Positions 22,659 to 30,680 of a DNA stretch of 35,893 nucleotides are shown piece by piece. The position numbers and the translations under genes are program-made. The DNA lies in IMG/VR virus record IMGVR_UViG_3300048919_000377, positions 1-35,893 of that record; one strand, written 5' to 3'. The notes below the pieces were generated by a model, which saw nothing but the letters and a program-made list of their open reading frames with translations, searched no databases and was not told where the DNA came from. Origin of the DNA: a virus. Position 1 is the stretch's first letter. The number at the start of each line of letters is the position of its first letter.

Positions 22659-24023
22659 TTACAGGGCGTAGGTAAGGTTGCCTTTGATGTTCACTGCGTG
22701 GATCGCGCCGGCCAGCCGCGCGGTAAAGCCCACGTCGTTCAGCACGCGGTTCGCCTTGTCGTTGAACGGGACGCTCGCGGCGCGCGGCGCGGTGATCGTG
22801 TAAGACGGGATCGTGCGCATGTCGTCGTCCACTTCCGGCGGCGCGATACCGCCACGCGTGACGCCAAGGTCCAGCGCCTGGCGCATTGCCGTGGTCACGA
22901 TCGCGATGCCGCCATCGGTGTATGGCACCTTGCCCTTGTTGTTCTTCAGGTTCACCAGGGCGGACACGACATTCACTTTGATCTGCTCGGCCAACCAGTC
23001 GCGGAACCGGATTACATCGATCCACTCGCCTGCAGCGACCTTTCCGCTTTGCGTGATGGCGAAGTTGCGGAACGGTTCGAACGTGTTGGCGTTCTTGTTC
23101 CGCGCCGCGATGGATTCCCCCTCTGCCAGGTTGTCGTAGGTGATACCAGCAAGGCGCACGTTTGCCCACGTCTCGGCGCCCGGGTAGAAGGTGAAGCGAT
23201 TCGCCGCCACCGCGGCTTCCAGCCACTCTTCGGCGGCTACCGCGTGATACCAGACGTGCGTCCGGAAATACTGCTTCTCCTGCAGCCTGGACGCGATGTC
23301 GGTGTCGATGCCGCTGTCCAGAACACCCGGATCCGCAACGCCGACGCCAAACAACTTGGCACTGGCCTCGACCCATTCGGCCGCGGCGAGGACGTCGGCC
23401 TCCGCCCGGCTGCTCAGGGTCACGCCGTACCAGCCATCGTCCTCGCGCCGGCACGCCGCCAGTGCGTCGGTCACAGACTCGGTGCTCTGCGGCGTGGCCA
23501 GCACCAAATTGCCCTTGACCCTCACGGCCAAGGCGGCGCCGTCCACGTCGCTTGTCACTGTCACCTGGTCCGCGGCGGCGACGGCGGTCACCGGGGCAGG
23601 TGTCACCGCAATGGCGGCAGCCAGCCCCTGCGCGATCTGCGCGGCCGCGTCAGTGTCCTTGCCAGAGTAGATCGCCGTCGCCATCTGCGCGGCGCCAGCG
23701 GCATCGCGCCACTGCAGCGTGGCAATGTAGTCGGACGCCGACGCCTTCGTCACCGTGATATCCAAGACATCGACCTGCTGGCGGCCGACGTAGCACTGGG
23801 TGAGTGTCGGGATCTGCTTGAACACATCCCGCACCGCCTTGTACAGGGGATCGGTGTCGGCCACGCCCATGTCGAGCAGCTGGTCAGCGCCGGTCACGAC
23901 AAGCAGTCTGGAAAGCGAAGCGACATGCGGGCCGAGGACCAGAAGATCGGAGAAGGATTGCTCGCGGATCGCCGTGGTGTTCAGGCTGATCTGAACGTTG
24001 ACGATACGGTCGATGTTTGCCAT
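22659..24023 (-). CDS. Tail sheath protein (DUF3383)
   Basis: A 454-aa sheath protein: MANIDRIVNVQISLNTTAIR at the N-terminus, DGWYGVTLSSR and ADVLAAAEWVEA in the middle, and a C-terminal part with NRVLNDVGFTARLAGAIHAV. This is the DUF3383 family and proves a contractile tail. The ATG at 24023 with GGAG 6 bases upstream is preferred over a longer upstream frame. A GC-rich stem-loop precedes the gene. Confidence 0.9.
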   Translation of the reverse strand: MANIDRIVNVQISLNTTAIREQSFSDLLVLGPHVASLSRLLVVTGADQLLDMGVADTDPLYKAVRDVFKQIPTLTQCYVGRQQVDVLDITVTKASASDYIATLQWRDAAGAAQMATAIYSGKDTDAAAQIAQGLAAAIAVTPAPVTAVAAADQVTVTSDVDGAALAVRVKGNLVLATPQSTESVTDALAACRREDDGWYGVTLSSRAEADVLAAAEWVEASAKLFGVGVADPGVLDSGIDTDIASRLQEKQYFRTHVWYHAVAAEEWLEAAVAANRFTFYPGAETWANVRLAGITYDNLAEGESIAARNKNANTFEPFRNFAITQSGKVAAGEWIDVIRFRDWLAEQIKVNVVSALVNLKNNKGKVPYTDGGIAIVTTAMRQALDLGVTRGGIAPPEVDDDMRTIPSYTITAPRAASVPFNDKANRVLNDVGFTARLAGAIHAVNIKGNLTYAL

Positions 24024-24045
24024 ATGAGGCTCCAGAAATGACGAA

Positions 24046-24063
24046 AGCCGCCCGTGGGCGGCT
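24046..24063 (-). terminator. Stem-loop before the sheath gene
   Basis: A 7-bp stem AGCCGCC / GGCGGCT with loop CACG on the - strand, followed by TTCGTCATTTC. It lies in the 61-base gap between the neck gene and the sheath. It lacks a long T-run, so a stability element is as likely as a terminator. Confidence 0.5.
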
Positions 24064-24084
24064 CTCCGCAAGATGAATGTGGCC

Positions 24085-24594
24085 CTACGGTGTCGCCACC
24101 TCGACCGGCACCGGGCCGGTGGCTCCGCCAATCACCGTGCCATGGAACACGACCTGCTCCACAGCGCCAACGGCGTCCGTCAGGGTCACGGCGTAGCGAA
24201 TCCCCAGTTCCAGCAAAGCACGCGGCTCGTAGGAGGCTTGGTCCCGCAGCACCGGCATTTGGCTGATCTTGCCGACATCGAAGACGGCGAGATCCAGGCG
24301 CTCGGCGTCCGCCAATGCGGCCTCCATGCCCAGGCGCTGCGCAAGGCTGTCCAGTGCGTCGTAGCTGCCGCGACCGAAACACTGCAGCTCGACGGCGGCA
24401 TCCCGGTGCCCGGTGACGAGCTGCTGGCCCGCGTCATCCACGGCACCGCGGTGCAGCGGAAAGCGGTGTGCCGTCTGCACGCGCAGCTGGATATATGGCT
24501 TCTGGGGACGGGGTCCGTTCTCGTCGGCAAAGATCACCGGCACGCCGCCGGCCACTGCCGTGATCAGCCCCAAGATGGCCTCCTCTGGCGTCAT
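24085..24594 (-). CDS. Neck terminator-like protein (LIC_12616 type)
   Basis: A 169-aa protein (MTPEEAILGLITAVAGGVPV, then PRPQKPYIQLRVQTA, ELQCFGRGSYDALDSLAQRL). The combination of a PYIQLRV strand and a DALDSLAQRL helix is typical of neck or tail-terminator proteins next to DUF3383 sheaths. Its ATG overlaps the previous stop as ATGA; a longer upstream frame is rejected. It probably joins the head-tail connector to the tail. Confidence 0.72.
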   Translation of the reverse strand: MTPEEAILGLITAVAGGVPVIFADENGPRPQKPYIQLRVQTAHRFPLHRGAVDDAGQQLVTGHRDAAVELQCFGRGSYDALDSLAQRLGMEAALADAERLDLAVFDVGKISQMPVLRDQASYEPRALLELGIRYAVTLTDAVGAVEQVVFHGTVIGGATGPVPVEVATP

Positions 24595-24953
24595 GGCTCG
24601 GTCTCCAGCACAGCGTGATAGCGGTAGTGGGAGATCACCCCGGACTGCCAAGGGCTGACGGCCACCACCAGGTACTCGCCCGGCCGCGGGCCAAACGGCC
24701 AGATGAGCTTGTCGCCGTTCCGATCGTTCGCGCCAGCCACGTTCAGGACGTCCGTCGTGTAAATGCGGACAGCGGCCTCGATGCGCCGGCCCTCCATGAG
24801 CGCCTGCATCTGGTCAAAGTCGATCAACCGAATCGGCTGCACCGAGGCCTGGATCGTCACAATGCCCTCGTCGGCCCCGTCGACCCAGCGGCCTTCTACC
24901 CACTGCCCGGCCGCGCGGCGGCGGATCTGGGTTGGCTTTCGAAAGCTGCTCAT
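24591..24953 (-). CDS. Head-tail joining protein, unassigned family
   Basis: A 120-aa protein: MSSFRKPTQIRRRAAGQWVE, then IVTIQASVQPIRLIDFDQMQ and a C-terminal GEYLVVAVSPWQSGVISHYRY segment. The all-beta appearance and place between the gp10-like and terminator-like genes suggest a head-closure or neck ring protein. ATG 24953 overlaps the previous stop (ATGA). I cannot name the family with certainty. Confidence 0.65.
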   Translation of the reverse strand: MSSFRKPTQIRRRAAGQWVEGRWVDGADEGIVTIQASVQPIRLIDFDQMQALMEGRRIEAAVRIYTTDVLNVAGANDRNGDKLIWPFGPRPGEYLVVAVSPWQSGVISHYRYHAVLETEP

Positions 24954-25408
24954 TTCAGCTTCTCGTAACGGATGGCGCCCAGCATGACGGCGTGGTCGAT
25001 CAGCGGCGTGCTGCTGCCCTTCTTCTTCACAGTCGACGGCGCATTTGCTACTGCCCAGCCCGGAGACTGCTGCACGTGGGCCTTCTGATGCTTCTCGACC
25101 CACAGCCCAAGCGTGTCCATGGCCGCGCCGGGATCGGCGCCGCCAGCGACGGCATTGGCCTGCCGGTCCATCGCCATGCCGAGCACCTTGCGGTTCTTGT
25201 CGAAAAAGTCGCGCACGAATGGCCGGGCCGGGATGTCCTCCGTCCCGAACTCGTTGAAGATGGCGACATCGAGGACGTCCATGCCGCTGCCGGGCTCCTT
25301 GCCGGCGTCGGCCTGGATGCCAACCTTCACGCCCCGCCCTGCCATCTGGGACTGATCCTTGACGAACTTGGCCAGGCCCCGGTCAATGACCTTGACACTC
25401 ACACCCAT
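24950..25408 (-). CDS. HK97 gp10-like / neck completion protein
   Basis: A 152-aa protein beginning MGVSVKVIDRGLAKFV, with VKVGIQADAGKEPGSGMDVL, VAIFNEFGTEDIPARPFVRD and DFFDKNRKVL, wording typical of phage tail completion proteins (the NEFGT ... IPARPF motif). GGGAGG lies 7 bases before the ATG at 25408. It overlaps the upstream connector gene by 26 bases. Confidence 0.8.
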   Translation of the reverse strand: MGVSVKVIDRGLAKFVKDQSQMAGRGVKVGIQADAGKEPGSGMDVLDVAIFNEFGTEDIPARPFVRDFFDKNRKVLGMAMDRQANAVAGGADPGAAMDTLGLWVEKHQKAHVQQSPGWAVANAPSTVKKKGSSTPLIDHAVMLGAIRYEKLK

Positions 25409-25787
25409 GGCGCGGCCTCCCGACGGTGATAGCGCCATAGCCACACAAATCAGCAAGGCGCTGGTACTTCGCGTGGAACCCCATCGGATCGTTCACATCG
25501 CCGTCGCCACTGGCCGTGCCGGCCCGGTAGGTCCGCGCAAGGTCGCCCTCCTTCTCGCTGGCGATACCGGCGGGGATGACTCCCATGGACGCTGCGGCGG
25601 CCTGTTGCTGCATGCGGTCGTATAGCAGCCATGCAGCGTACCAAGCCTGGGCCTCGTCCTGCTTGTCCTCCGGCAGACACCACGGGCGGTATCCTTCCGC
25701 CTGCTGGAGAGCGAACGCCTTGTCAGCCTGCGGCTCGCCGGCCACCGCCGGCGCCAGGAAGTCCAGCAGTTCGACAGTCGCCGCCAT
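25383..25787 (-). CDS. Head-tail connector protein (DUF4054-like)
   Basis: A 134-aa helical protein with DKAFALQQAEGYRPWCLPED and AQAWYAAWLLYDRMQQQAAA, then DPMGFHAKYQRLADLCGYG. Such gp6/DUF4054-like adaptors bind under the portal. Its place after the capsid genes agrees. The C-terminal 20 residues overlap the following gene and may be extra. Confidence 0.7.
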   Translation of the reverse strand: MAATVELLDFLAPAVAGEPQADKAFALQQAEGYRPWCLPEDKQDEAQAWYAAWLLYDRMQQQAAAASMGVIPAGIASEKEGDLARTYRAGTASGDGDVNDPMGFHAKYQRLADLCGYGAITVGRPRHGCECQGH

Positions 25788-25789
25788 GC

Positions 25790-26086
25790 CTATTGGCCCC
25801 GAACCTGATCATAGAGAGCCTGCAGGTCGGCCTTGCTGGCGTTCTTCGGGTACTCCACACCAGCGGCGTCGAGCGCCTGCTTCAACGCCGCCACGGTCTG
25901 CGGATCGGCTTGGCCGTCAGCGCCATCTCCCGTGTCGTCGGCGTCGGCCGCCGGCACCAGGACGCCCCGCTTGAGGAGGGTCTGGATGCCACGGTTCTCG
26001 CCGTCGACCTCGGCCGTCGCCAGCGGCGCAATCACCAGCGTGCCGCCGACGGTCACAACGAACGCTGCAGTGTTCTTCACTCTCAT
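25790..26086 (-). CDS. Small phage protein with HeH/LEM-like C-terminus
   Basis: A 98-aa protein. The N-terminal 45 residues look like a beta segment (MRVKNTAAFVVTVGGTLVIA), then an Asp/Gly/Ala-rich linker, and a helix-extended-loop-helix end (LKQALDAAGVEYPKNASKAD, then LQALYDQVRG) like HeH/LEM motifs. The role in the virion is unknown. It directly follows the capsid gene with a one-base gap. Confidence 0.65.
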   Translation of the reverse strand: MRVKNTAAFVVTVGGTLVIAPLATAEVDGENRGIQTLLKRGVLVPAADADDTGDGADGQADPQTVAALKQALDAAGVEYPKNASKADLQALYDQVRGQ

Positions 26087-26087
26087 G

Positions 26088-27047
26088 TCAGATCTCCGCC
26101 TTGGTGAGTGCCAGCGGGTAGTACACGGTCACGCCCGCAGTGCGGGCCAGGCACGGCACCACCAGCTCGAGGTTGCGGGCTTGCGCCGGTAGCTGGTTGA
26201 ACGGCATGGGGTTCTCCATGCTGACGTTGTCGGAGCTGAACTCGTACATCAGCGTGAGCGGCGTGCCGCCTTCACCGGCGTCCTGGAACTCGGGCACCTC
26301 TTCGATGGTCAGGCCGGGGTGTTTGCCCTTGAAGAACTCGCCGACGGTCTTGCCGACGGAGTCCGGCAAGCGCCGCGAGAAGAGCAGCGAGTACTCAATG
26401 CTCGGCAGCGCCCACATGGTCGGGGTGTGGACACCTTTCGACTGGATGCGGACCGCGTTCCACAGCGCATCGGCATCCTCCAGCATCTCGTCCGCCGTGC
26501 GAGCAGGGTTGGCCCAGTCGCCATGCGGAAGAACGGTCACTCCGATGTTCGGATGCGTCGTCAGGCCGAAGAGGCCATATTGCGGATCGCCCACCATCGC
26601 GACCTGGTTCAGCTTCACATCGACCGCGCGGCGCGCGGCGCTGGCCTTGCGGGTCGGAAGATTGGCCTGCAGCGCCATGCTGGCGCGCAGCTCGGCGATG
26701 TTGTAGCCATAGCTGTCGCCGATGTCCTTGATGCGGACGGTCTTCTCCTCGCCCTTCACATCTGCACGCGGCAGGTCGTCGGCGTAGTTCGCAACGATCT
26801 TGGCCATGCCGACCTGGTCGAAGTAGCGATAGGTGAACGTCTCGGCCCATTCAGGCACCTCGGAACTCTGGGGCACCAGCTGCATACCCTTCATCGGCGG
26901 CAGCTTGCGGTCGTAGGTGCGCGCCTTGACGTAGTCGAGCTCGCGCGCGGCGAAGATCGATTCGTCCTGGCGCAGGCCCCCCATCTGGGGCGCAAAGGCC
27001 TGCACGGCGGCCAGATCGGCTTCGTCGTAGTGTGTGTGTCGGTTCAT
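26088..27047 (-). CDS. Major capsid protein (DUF2184 family)
   Basis: A 319-aa protein. The N-terminus has FAARELDYVKARTYDRKLPP, followed by PEWAETFTYRYFDQVGMAKI (about 65-84), DIGDSYGYNIAELRASMALQ and FGLTTHPNIGVT, typical of DUF2184 HK97-fold capsid proteins; it ends TAGVTVYYPLALTKAEI. No large N-terminal delta domain is visible, which fits separate scaffold production upstream. A stem-loop lies 22 bases before the start. Confidence 0.88.
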   Translation of the reverse strand: MNRHTHYDEADLAAVQAFAPQMGGLRQDESIFAARELDYVKARTYDRKLPPMKGMQLVPQSSEVPEWAETFTYRYFDQVGMAKIVANYADDLPRADVKGEEKTVRIKDIGDSYGYNIAELRASMALQANLPTRKASAARRAVDVKLNQVAMVGDPQYGLFGLTTHPNIGVTVLPHGDWANPARTADEMLEDADALWNAVRIQSKGVHTPTMWALPSIEYSLLFSRRLPDSVGKTVGEFFKGKHPGLTIEEVPEFQDAGEGGTPLTLMYEFSSDNVSMENPMPFNQLPAQARNLELVVPCLARTAGVTVYYPLALTKAEI

Positions 27048-27068
27048 ATCTCACTCACGGAAATGAAA

Positions 27069-27092
27069 ACGGCCCGCGCTGGGGCGGGCCGT
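27069..27092 (-). terminator. Stem-loop before the major capsid gene
   Basis: A 9-bp perfect stem ACGGCCCGC / GCGGGCCGT with a 6-base loop, followed on the - strand by TTTCATTTCC. It lies between the cement and capsid genes. It could be a partial terminator or protect the capsid mRNA. Confidence 0.65.
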
Positions 27093-27118
27093 GGTCACGT
27101 TTGGCGCTCGCGCGTCGC

Positions 27119-27541
27119 TCAGGCGAACGGGTTGTGGAGTTCCACGACAGCGATTTCGATGCCGCTCATCAGCACAACCTTGGGGCTGCGGAATACCGCA
27201 TTCAGGAGCGACGTCGCACCGGCATCGGAAACCGTGCCATCGGCCGCGTACTTGACCGGACCTTCGTCGGTCACCGCCGCGCCGGGAGTCACACGTGTCC
27301 AGGCGCACCCACGCCGCAGCACCGACGCGCAGTCCGTCTTGATGTACTTGTCGACGTTGTATGGGACCGTATGCGTCTGCAGCGCAATGCCGCGGACCTT
27401 GCTACCCGTGCCAGGCACCAGCACGCCTTCGGCATCGGTACCGCAGACATCCGCGCCGACGGGATACGATTCGACGAGGTCGTCGCGCGAGTCCACCTTC
27501 ATGCCCGGGAAGGCCGGGTCCATCTGGTCCGAATACATCAT
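27119..27541 (-). CDS. Structural cement / head decoration protein
   Basis: A 140-aa protein (MMYSDQMDPAFPGMKVDSRD, then GTGSKVRGIALQTHTV, GCAWTRVTPGAAVTDEGPVK and a C-terminal IEIAVVELHNPFA). The Gly-rich beta pattern with a HNPF-like end is typical of cement proteins found between scaffold and capsid genes. GGAGG precedes the ATG. It would stabilise the expanded capsid. Confidence 0.78.
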   Translation of the reverse strand: MMYSDQMDPAFPGMKVDSRDDLVESYPVGADVCGTDAEGVLVPGTGSKVRGIALQTHTVPYNVDKYIKTDCASVLRRGCAWTRVTPGAAVTDEGPVKYAADGTVSDAGATSLLNAVFRSPKVVLMSGIEIAVVELHNPFA

Positions 27542-27543
27542 GG

Positions 27544-28080
27544 TTACTGGCCTCCGTTCATGCCACTGATCATCTTGGCGCGCGCGGCTGCCGCAGACAC
27601 GCTGCCACCGCCCTTACCGTCATTGCCGTCCTGATTCACCTTTGGCTGCATCTCGCGGCGCTGGTTGCCGAGGGCGTCCGCCCGGCTGGCCTTCTCCGCC
27701 ACCGCCAGGTCGTATGCCACTTCAAGATACGAGTCCGACTTACCAGCCACGTCGAAACCGTCGCCGCGCACGGCCTTGATCACCGCCATGCGGATGTCTT
27801 TATCGGCCATGTCCTGCTTGACCTCGACGCCCAGCGCCTTGGCATCGCTCTCCAGCTTCAGGCGGGCATGTGCCGCACTTTGGCCATCCTTGCGCGCCTG
27901 TTCGATCTTGCCTGCGGCATCGTCGGCACGGGCCTTCTCCGAATCGGCGCGCGCTTGTTGTTCATCCGCGCGCTTCGTTTCGGCGGTCAGCTTGCCGCGC
28001 AGCGCCTCCAGTTCTTGGGCTACCTCGGGCGCGGCGTCGTAGGACAGTCCCGAGTCAAGCCGGACTTTGACAGTCGTCAT
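27544..28080 (-). CDS. Internal scaffold product of the protease gene (in-frame start)
   Basis: An in-frame ATG (MTTVKVRLDSGLSYDAAPEV) is preceded by GAGGA at 7 bases. It begins exactly where the protease domain ends and the coiled coil starts, giving a 178-aa scaffold. This mirrors the lambda C/Nu3 arrangement. It is inferred from the ribosome binding site and the domain border only. Confidence 0.5.
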   Translation of the reverse strand: MTTVKVRLDSGLSYDAAPEVAQELEALRGKLTAETKRADEQQARADSEKARADDAAGKIEQARKDGQSAAHARLKLESDAKALGVEVKQDMADKDIRMAVIKAVRGDGFDVAGKSDSYLEVAYDLAVAEKASRADALGNQRREMQPKVNQDGNDGKGGGSVSAAAARAKMISGMNGGQ

Positions 28081-28611
28081 GTTGCTTTCCTCATCGTTGC
28101 TCAAATCGGCGTCAGCCGCATCCAGGTTCAGGCGGGCATTCCCTGCCCGTCCCACGCGTACCAGGGCCAGGTGGTTGTACCTGATCGCCCGTTGCACAGC
28201 GTCGTAGCGCTGGCCGTTCCACTCGCCCGGCGTTTCATCCAAGGTGAGCGTGTAGCCGCAGGACAGGTCCTTCTTGCCCGCGGCGATTGGCGACGTGTCG
28301 TAGACGACCACGTCGCCCCGCGTATCGTTGCCGTCCTGCCGTCCCTCCGACAGCACCGCGCCGACGGTGTGCTCCTTGGCGTTGCGGGAGTTCACAAGAC
28401 CAGGGTGGCCGTCGGTGATCGGGATCCCTTTCGCGCTGGCCAGCGTATCCGCGTGGAACACTTCTTCCGGTGGCCGGAATTCGTAGCGAATACTGCCGTC
28501 CTGACGCTTGTAGGGAAACACGCCGACCCGAGTCAGGATCGGGCTGTCGCGCAGGAACCCCTCCGCCGTGCTGGTTGCCCGCAGCGGCGTGGTGTCAAAT
28601 CGCATTTCCAT
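27544..28611 (-). CDS. Prohead protease-scaffold fusion (DUF2213)
   Basis: A 355-aa protein. The N-terminal part (about 1-170) is DUF2213, with ITDGHPGLVN, a KDLSCGYTL segment that may hold the catalytic Ser (about residue 117), and NHLALVRVGRAG. The C-terminal part is a coiled coil rich in Lys, Glu, Arg and Ala, suited to scaffolding. GAGGAT precedes the ATG. A second ATG inside the frame has its own ribosome binding site, so the scaffold may also be made alone. Confidence 0.85.
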   Translation of the reverse strand: MEMRFDTTPLRATSTAEGFLRDSPILTRVGVFPYKRQDGSIRYEFRPPEEVFHADTLASAKGIPITDGHPGLVNSRNAKEHTVGAVLSEGRQDGNDTRGDVVVYDTSPIAAGKKDLSCGYTLTLDETPGEWNGQRYDAVQRAIRYNHLALVRVGRAGNARLNLDAADADLSNDEESNMTTVKVRLDSGLSYDAAPEVAQELEALRGKLTAETKRADEQQARADSEKARADDAAGKIEQARKDGQSAAHARLKLESDAKALGVEVKQDMADKDIRMAVIKAVRGDGFDVAGKSDSYLEVAYDLAVAEKASRADALGNQRREMQPKVNQDGNDGKGGGSVSAAAARAKMISGMNGGQ

Positions 28612-28621
28612 GGTGGGATCC

Positions 28622-29458
28622 TCAGTGGACGATCAGGCCGTCCAAGTCGTCGAAGTCCGGCAGCACCGGCTCTGGCCAGCAGCGGCAGCGGATCGGCTGG
28701 CCCGGATGGCCGTCTGATGGCGGCCGGCTCCAGTCGAACGTGTCGCCCTCACGTTCAAGGTGCAAGTCACGCTCGCGCTCGTCGCGCGTGCCGCGCCACT
28801 TGTACTGTTTGATTCCGACGTTCCGCTGTCTGTAACCGGTGAGCTGGCCGTTGAGCTTGCCAATCTGGTCGCGTGCGATCAGCTCGGCGCGGTTCCTCGG
28901 CAGATCGTAGGTAGCGCGGATCGTCTTCGTCAGGTCACGCAACGTCTCGCCACGTTGCACGGCGGCCACGATCCTTCCCTGCAGTGAATCCAGGTATTGC
29001 ACCGGGATGGACTTGATAAGGCGCAGGTTCTCCGCTTCCCACACGAGAAGCATCTGCTCGAGCTGGGGCTCCGCACGGAAGATGTCGACGCCGTATGCCG
29101 CCCGTAGCAGCGCATGGAACTGCGCCGCATTGAACAGGTTGATCCGCTGCCCGAAGAGATCAATGACTGCACGCAAGGCCTCGTCTGAAACCAGCGCAGC
29201 GGCCAGCGCATCGGCAAACGCCTGCTCCAGTGCGGTGTACCAGCGGTCATCCTCGGGGGGCTGGGCACGATCATCGACTCGCACGGCGCTGAGCGCCGGC
29301 ACCACATATCGCTCTATGGCATCCGTGGTTCGTTTGGCATACGCCTGAACGAAGCGGACATACTCGCGCTCGATTGCTGCCGGGTAGATCCATTTTCTAG
29401 GCTTGCGCGGCGTACTGCGCGACCGCCCTGGCGTCGCCTGCTTCATCGTTGAGGCCAT
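28622..29458 (-). CDS. Minor head protein (SPP1 gp7 / Mu gpF-like)
   Basis: A 278-aa protein with QYLDSLQGRIVAAVQRGETL and DLTKTIRATYDLPRNRAELI, then ARDQIGKLNGQLTGYRQRNV and IKQYKWRGTRDERERDLH, ending in PIRCRCWPEPVLPD. The ARDQxxKLN ... YxWRGTRDxRxR ... RCxC chain is the signature of phage minor head proteins. AAGG lies 7 bases before the ATG, so the 62-base overlap with the portal gene seems real. Confidence 0.88.
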   Translation of the reverse strand: MASTMKQATPGRSRSTPRKPRKWIYPAAIEREYVRFVQAYAKRTTDAIERYVVPALSAVRVDDRAQPPEDDRWYTALEQAFADALAAALVSDEALRAVIDLFGQRINLFNAAQFHALLRAAYGVDIFRAEPQLEQMLLVWEAENLRLIKSIPVQYLDSLQGRIVAAVQRGETLRDLTKTIRATYDLPRNRAELIARDQIGKLNGQLTGYRQRNVGIKQYKWRGTRDERERDLHLEREGDTFDWSRPPSDGHPGQPIRCRCWPEPVLPDFDDLDGLIVH

Positions 29459-30671
29459 ACTTGCCTTCGGCTACCAGATAGTCCTTGCCCTCCTCCTCGC
29501 TGATAATTGCCGCAGATACCAGCGTGTTGAGCGCATTCGCCTCCGCTGCCGCGGCATCGGCGTTGGTCTTCCGCACGTCGGCAGCCTCCTTCTCGGTAGG
29601 GCTTTCGAGGGGCGGCCAAACGATCGACCATTTCTCCAGCTTCGCGCTAACGCTCTTTTGGGCAAGGATCAGCGCAACCAGGCGTTCAAGCGCCGGGCCG
29701 GCCTTGTTTCGCTGCAGCCCCTCCACAAGGTCGTGTAACGTTGCGAAGTCGGCCTCCCCGGTTGCGTTCTGCCCTGCAGGAGAGCGGCCGAACAAGACCG
29801 TGACCGGAATGCCTGTTTCGGCAGAGAGCGCAATCTGGAACTCGTTGATGATCTCGCGTACACCGGCAACGTTGGTGTCCTCGATTCGATACTCGTCCTC
29901 GCTGTCGATGGCAACGGTGTTCAGGATGTTCCGCGCCGAATCAACGAGCGCGATGCGCTTCTGGACGATGTCCTCAAGCTGCGCCTGGATCAGCTCAGCC
30001 AACCCCTTCATGCCATAGACGGCCTGCTGCTTTCGCTCGAGGATCCCGAGCGCCCAGCGCAGCGACTGGCTGTAATCGCCGATCGTCTGGTAGGCCCGCG
30101 CGACCGCGCTGCGGCCGGCCCACGGTACGCCCTTGATGGCAGCGATCCGCCGAGGCAGCGGGTCACCCGGTACCGGTATCAGTCGCGTTTCGTGCACATA
30201 GAACTCGGCGTTGACCGTGCCGGATGCCTGAGTGCGTACCTGGTAGACCTCCGGCATGCCGAAGTTCGCCTTGGTGGGATCGCTGTATCGCTCCTCCGTT
30301 GGGCTGATATCGTCAAGATCGAACACCTTCAGTTCTTCGATCTTGTCCAGCCTGCCGATGTCCAGCGGCGTGCGGAGCAATCCGCCGTCATTTGCGACGA
30401 CCACGATGGCGGCGCCGCCCGTGAGCCGTGACCAGCGCAGCGAATCGGCCAACGCGGGAAGCACCTGCAGACGGTCAAGCTCGTTCGCCACGACGCTATC
30501 CTGGTCGCCCTCGATCTTGACGCCCCGGGACACGGCTTTGTCGGCCGGCAGGTCCACGACTCGGCCATACAGTCCGCCAAGCGCATACAGCTCGACCGCG
30601 GAGCGTGTCAGCGTGGGCGAGACGCCTGCGCGCCGTCCAAGCAGCGCCGATTCGTAACCATCAAGTCTCAT
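29397..30671 (-). CDS. Portal protein (DUF1073 / Phage_portal_3)
   Basis: A 424-aa portal. Typical stretches: LYALGGLYGRVVDLPADKAV (about 28-47), SLRWSRLTGGAAIVVV, SVAR-like GRSAVARAYQTIGDY, and PVTVLFGRSPAGQNATGEAD (about 294-313). It forms the dodecameric ring through which DNA enters. The family is sometimes labelled Acb1-like in databases, but here size and place next to terminase and minor head genes support the portal role. It starts 9 bases after the terminase stop. Confidence 0.9.
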   Translation of the reverse strand: MRLDGYESALLGRRAGVSPTLTRSAVELYALGGLYGRVVDLPADKAVSRGVKIEGDQDSVVANELDRLQVLPALADSLRWSRLTGGAAIVVVANDGGLLRTPLDIGRLDKIEELKVFDLDDISPTEERYSDPTKANFGMPEVYQVRTQASGTVNAEFYVHETRLIPVPGDPLPRRIAAIKGVPWAGRSAVARAYQTIGDYSQSLRWALGILERKQQAVYGMKGLAELIQAQLEDIVQKRIALVDSARNILNTVAIDSEDEYRIEDTNVAGVREIINEFQIALSAETGIPVTVLFGRSPAGQNATGEADFATLHDLVEGLQRNKAGPALERLVALILAQKSVSAKLEKWSIVWPPLESPTEKEAADVRKTNADAAAAEANALNTLVSAAIISEEEGKDYLVAEGKYGLNDEAGDARAVAQYAAQA

Positions 30672-30680
30672 GAGCTTCCA

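Noticed and set aside
22410-24041. Plus-strand frame of 543 codons
   Set aside because: Antisense to the sheath gene; His/Arg/Gly-rich composition typical of shadow frames.
29397-30671. Portal protein read as an anti-CBASS Acb1 protein
   Set aside because: Some databases give the DUF1073 family an Acb1-like name. The length, the portal-type motifs and the place next to terminase and minor head genes support a portal; the 2H phosphodiesterase motifs of Acb1 are not seen.
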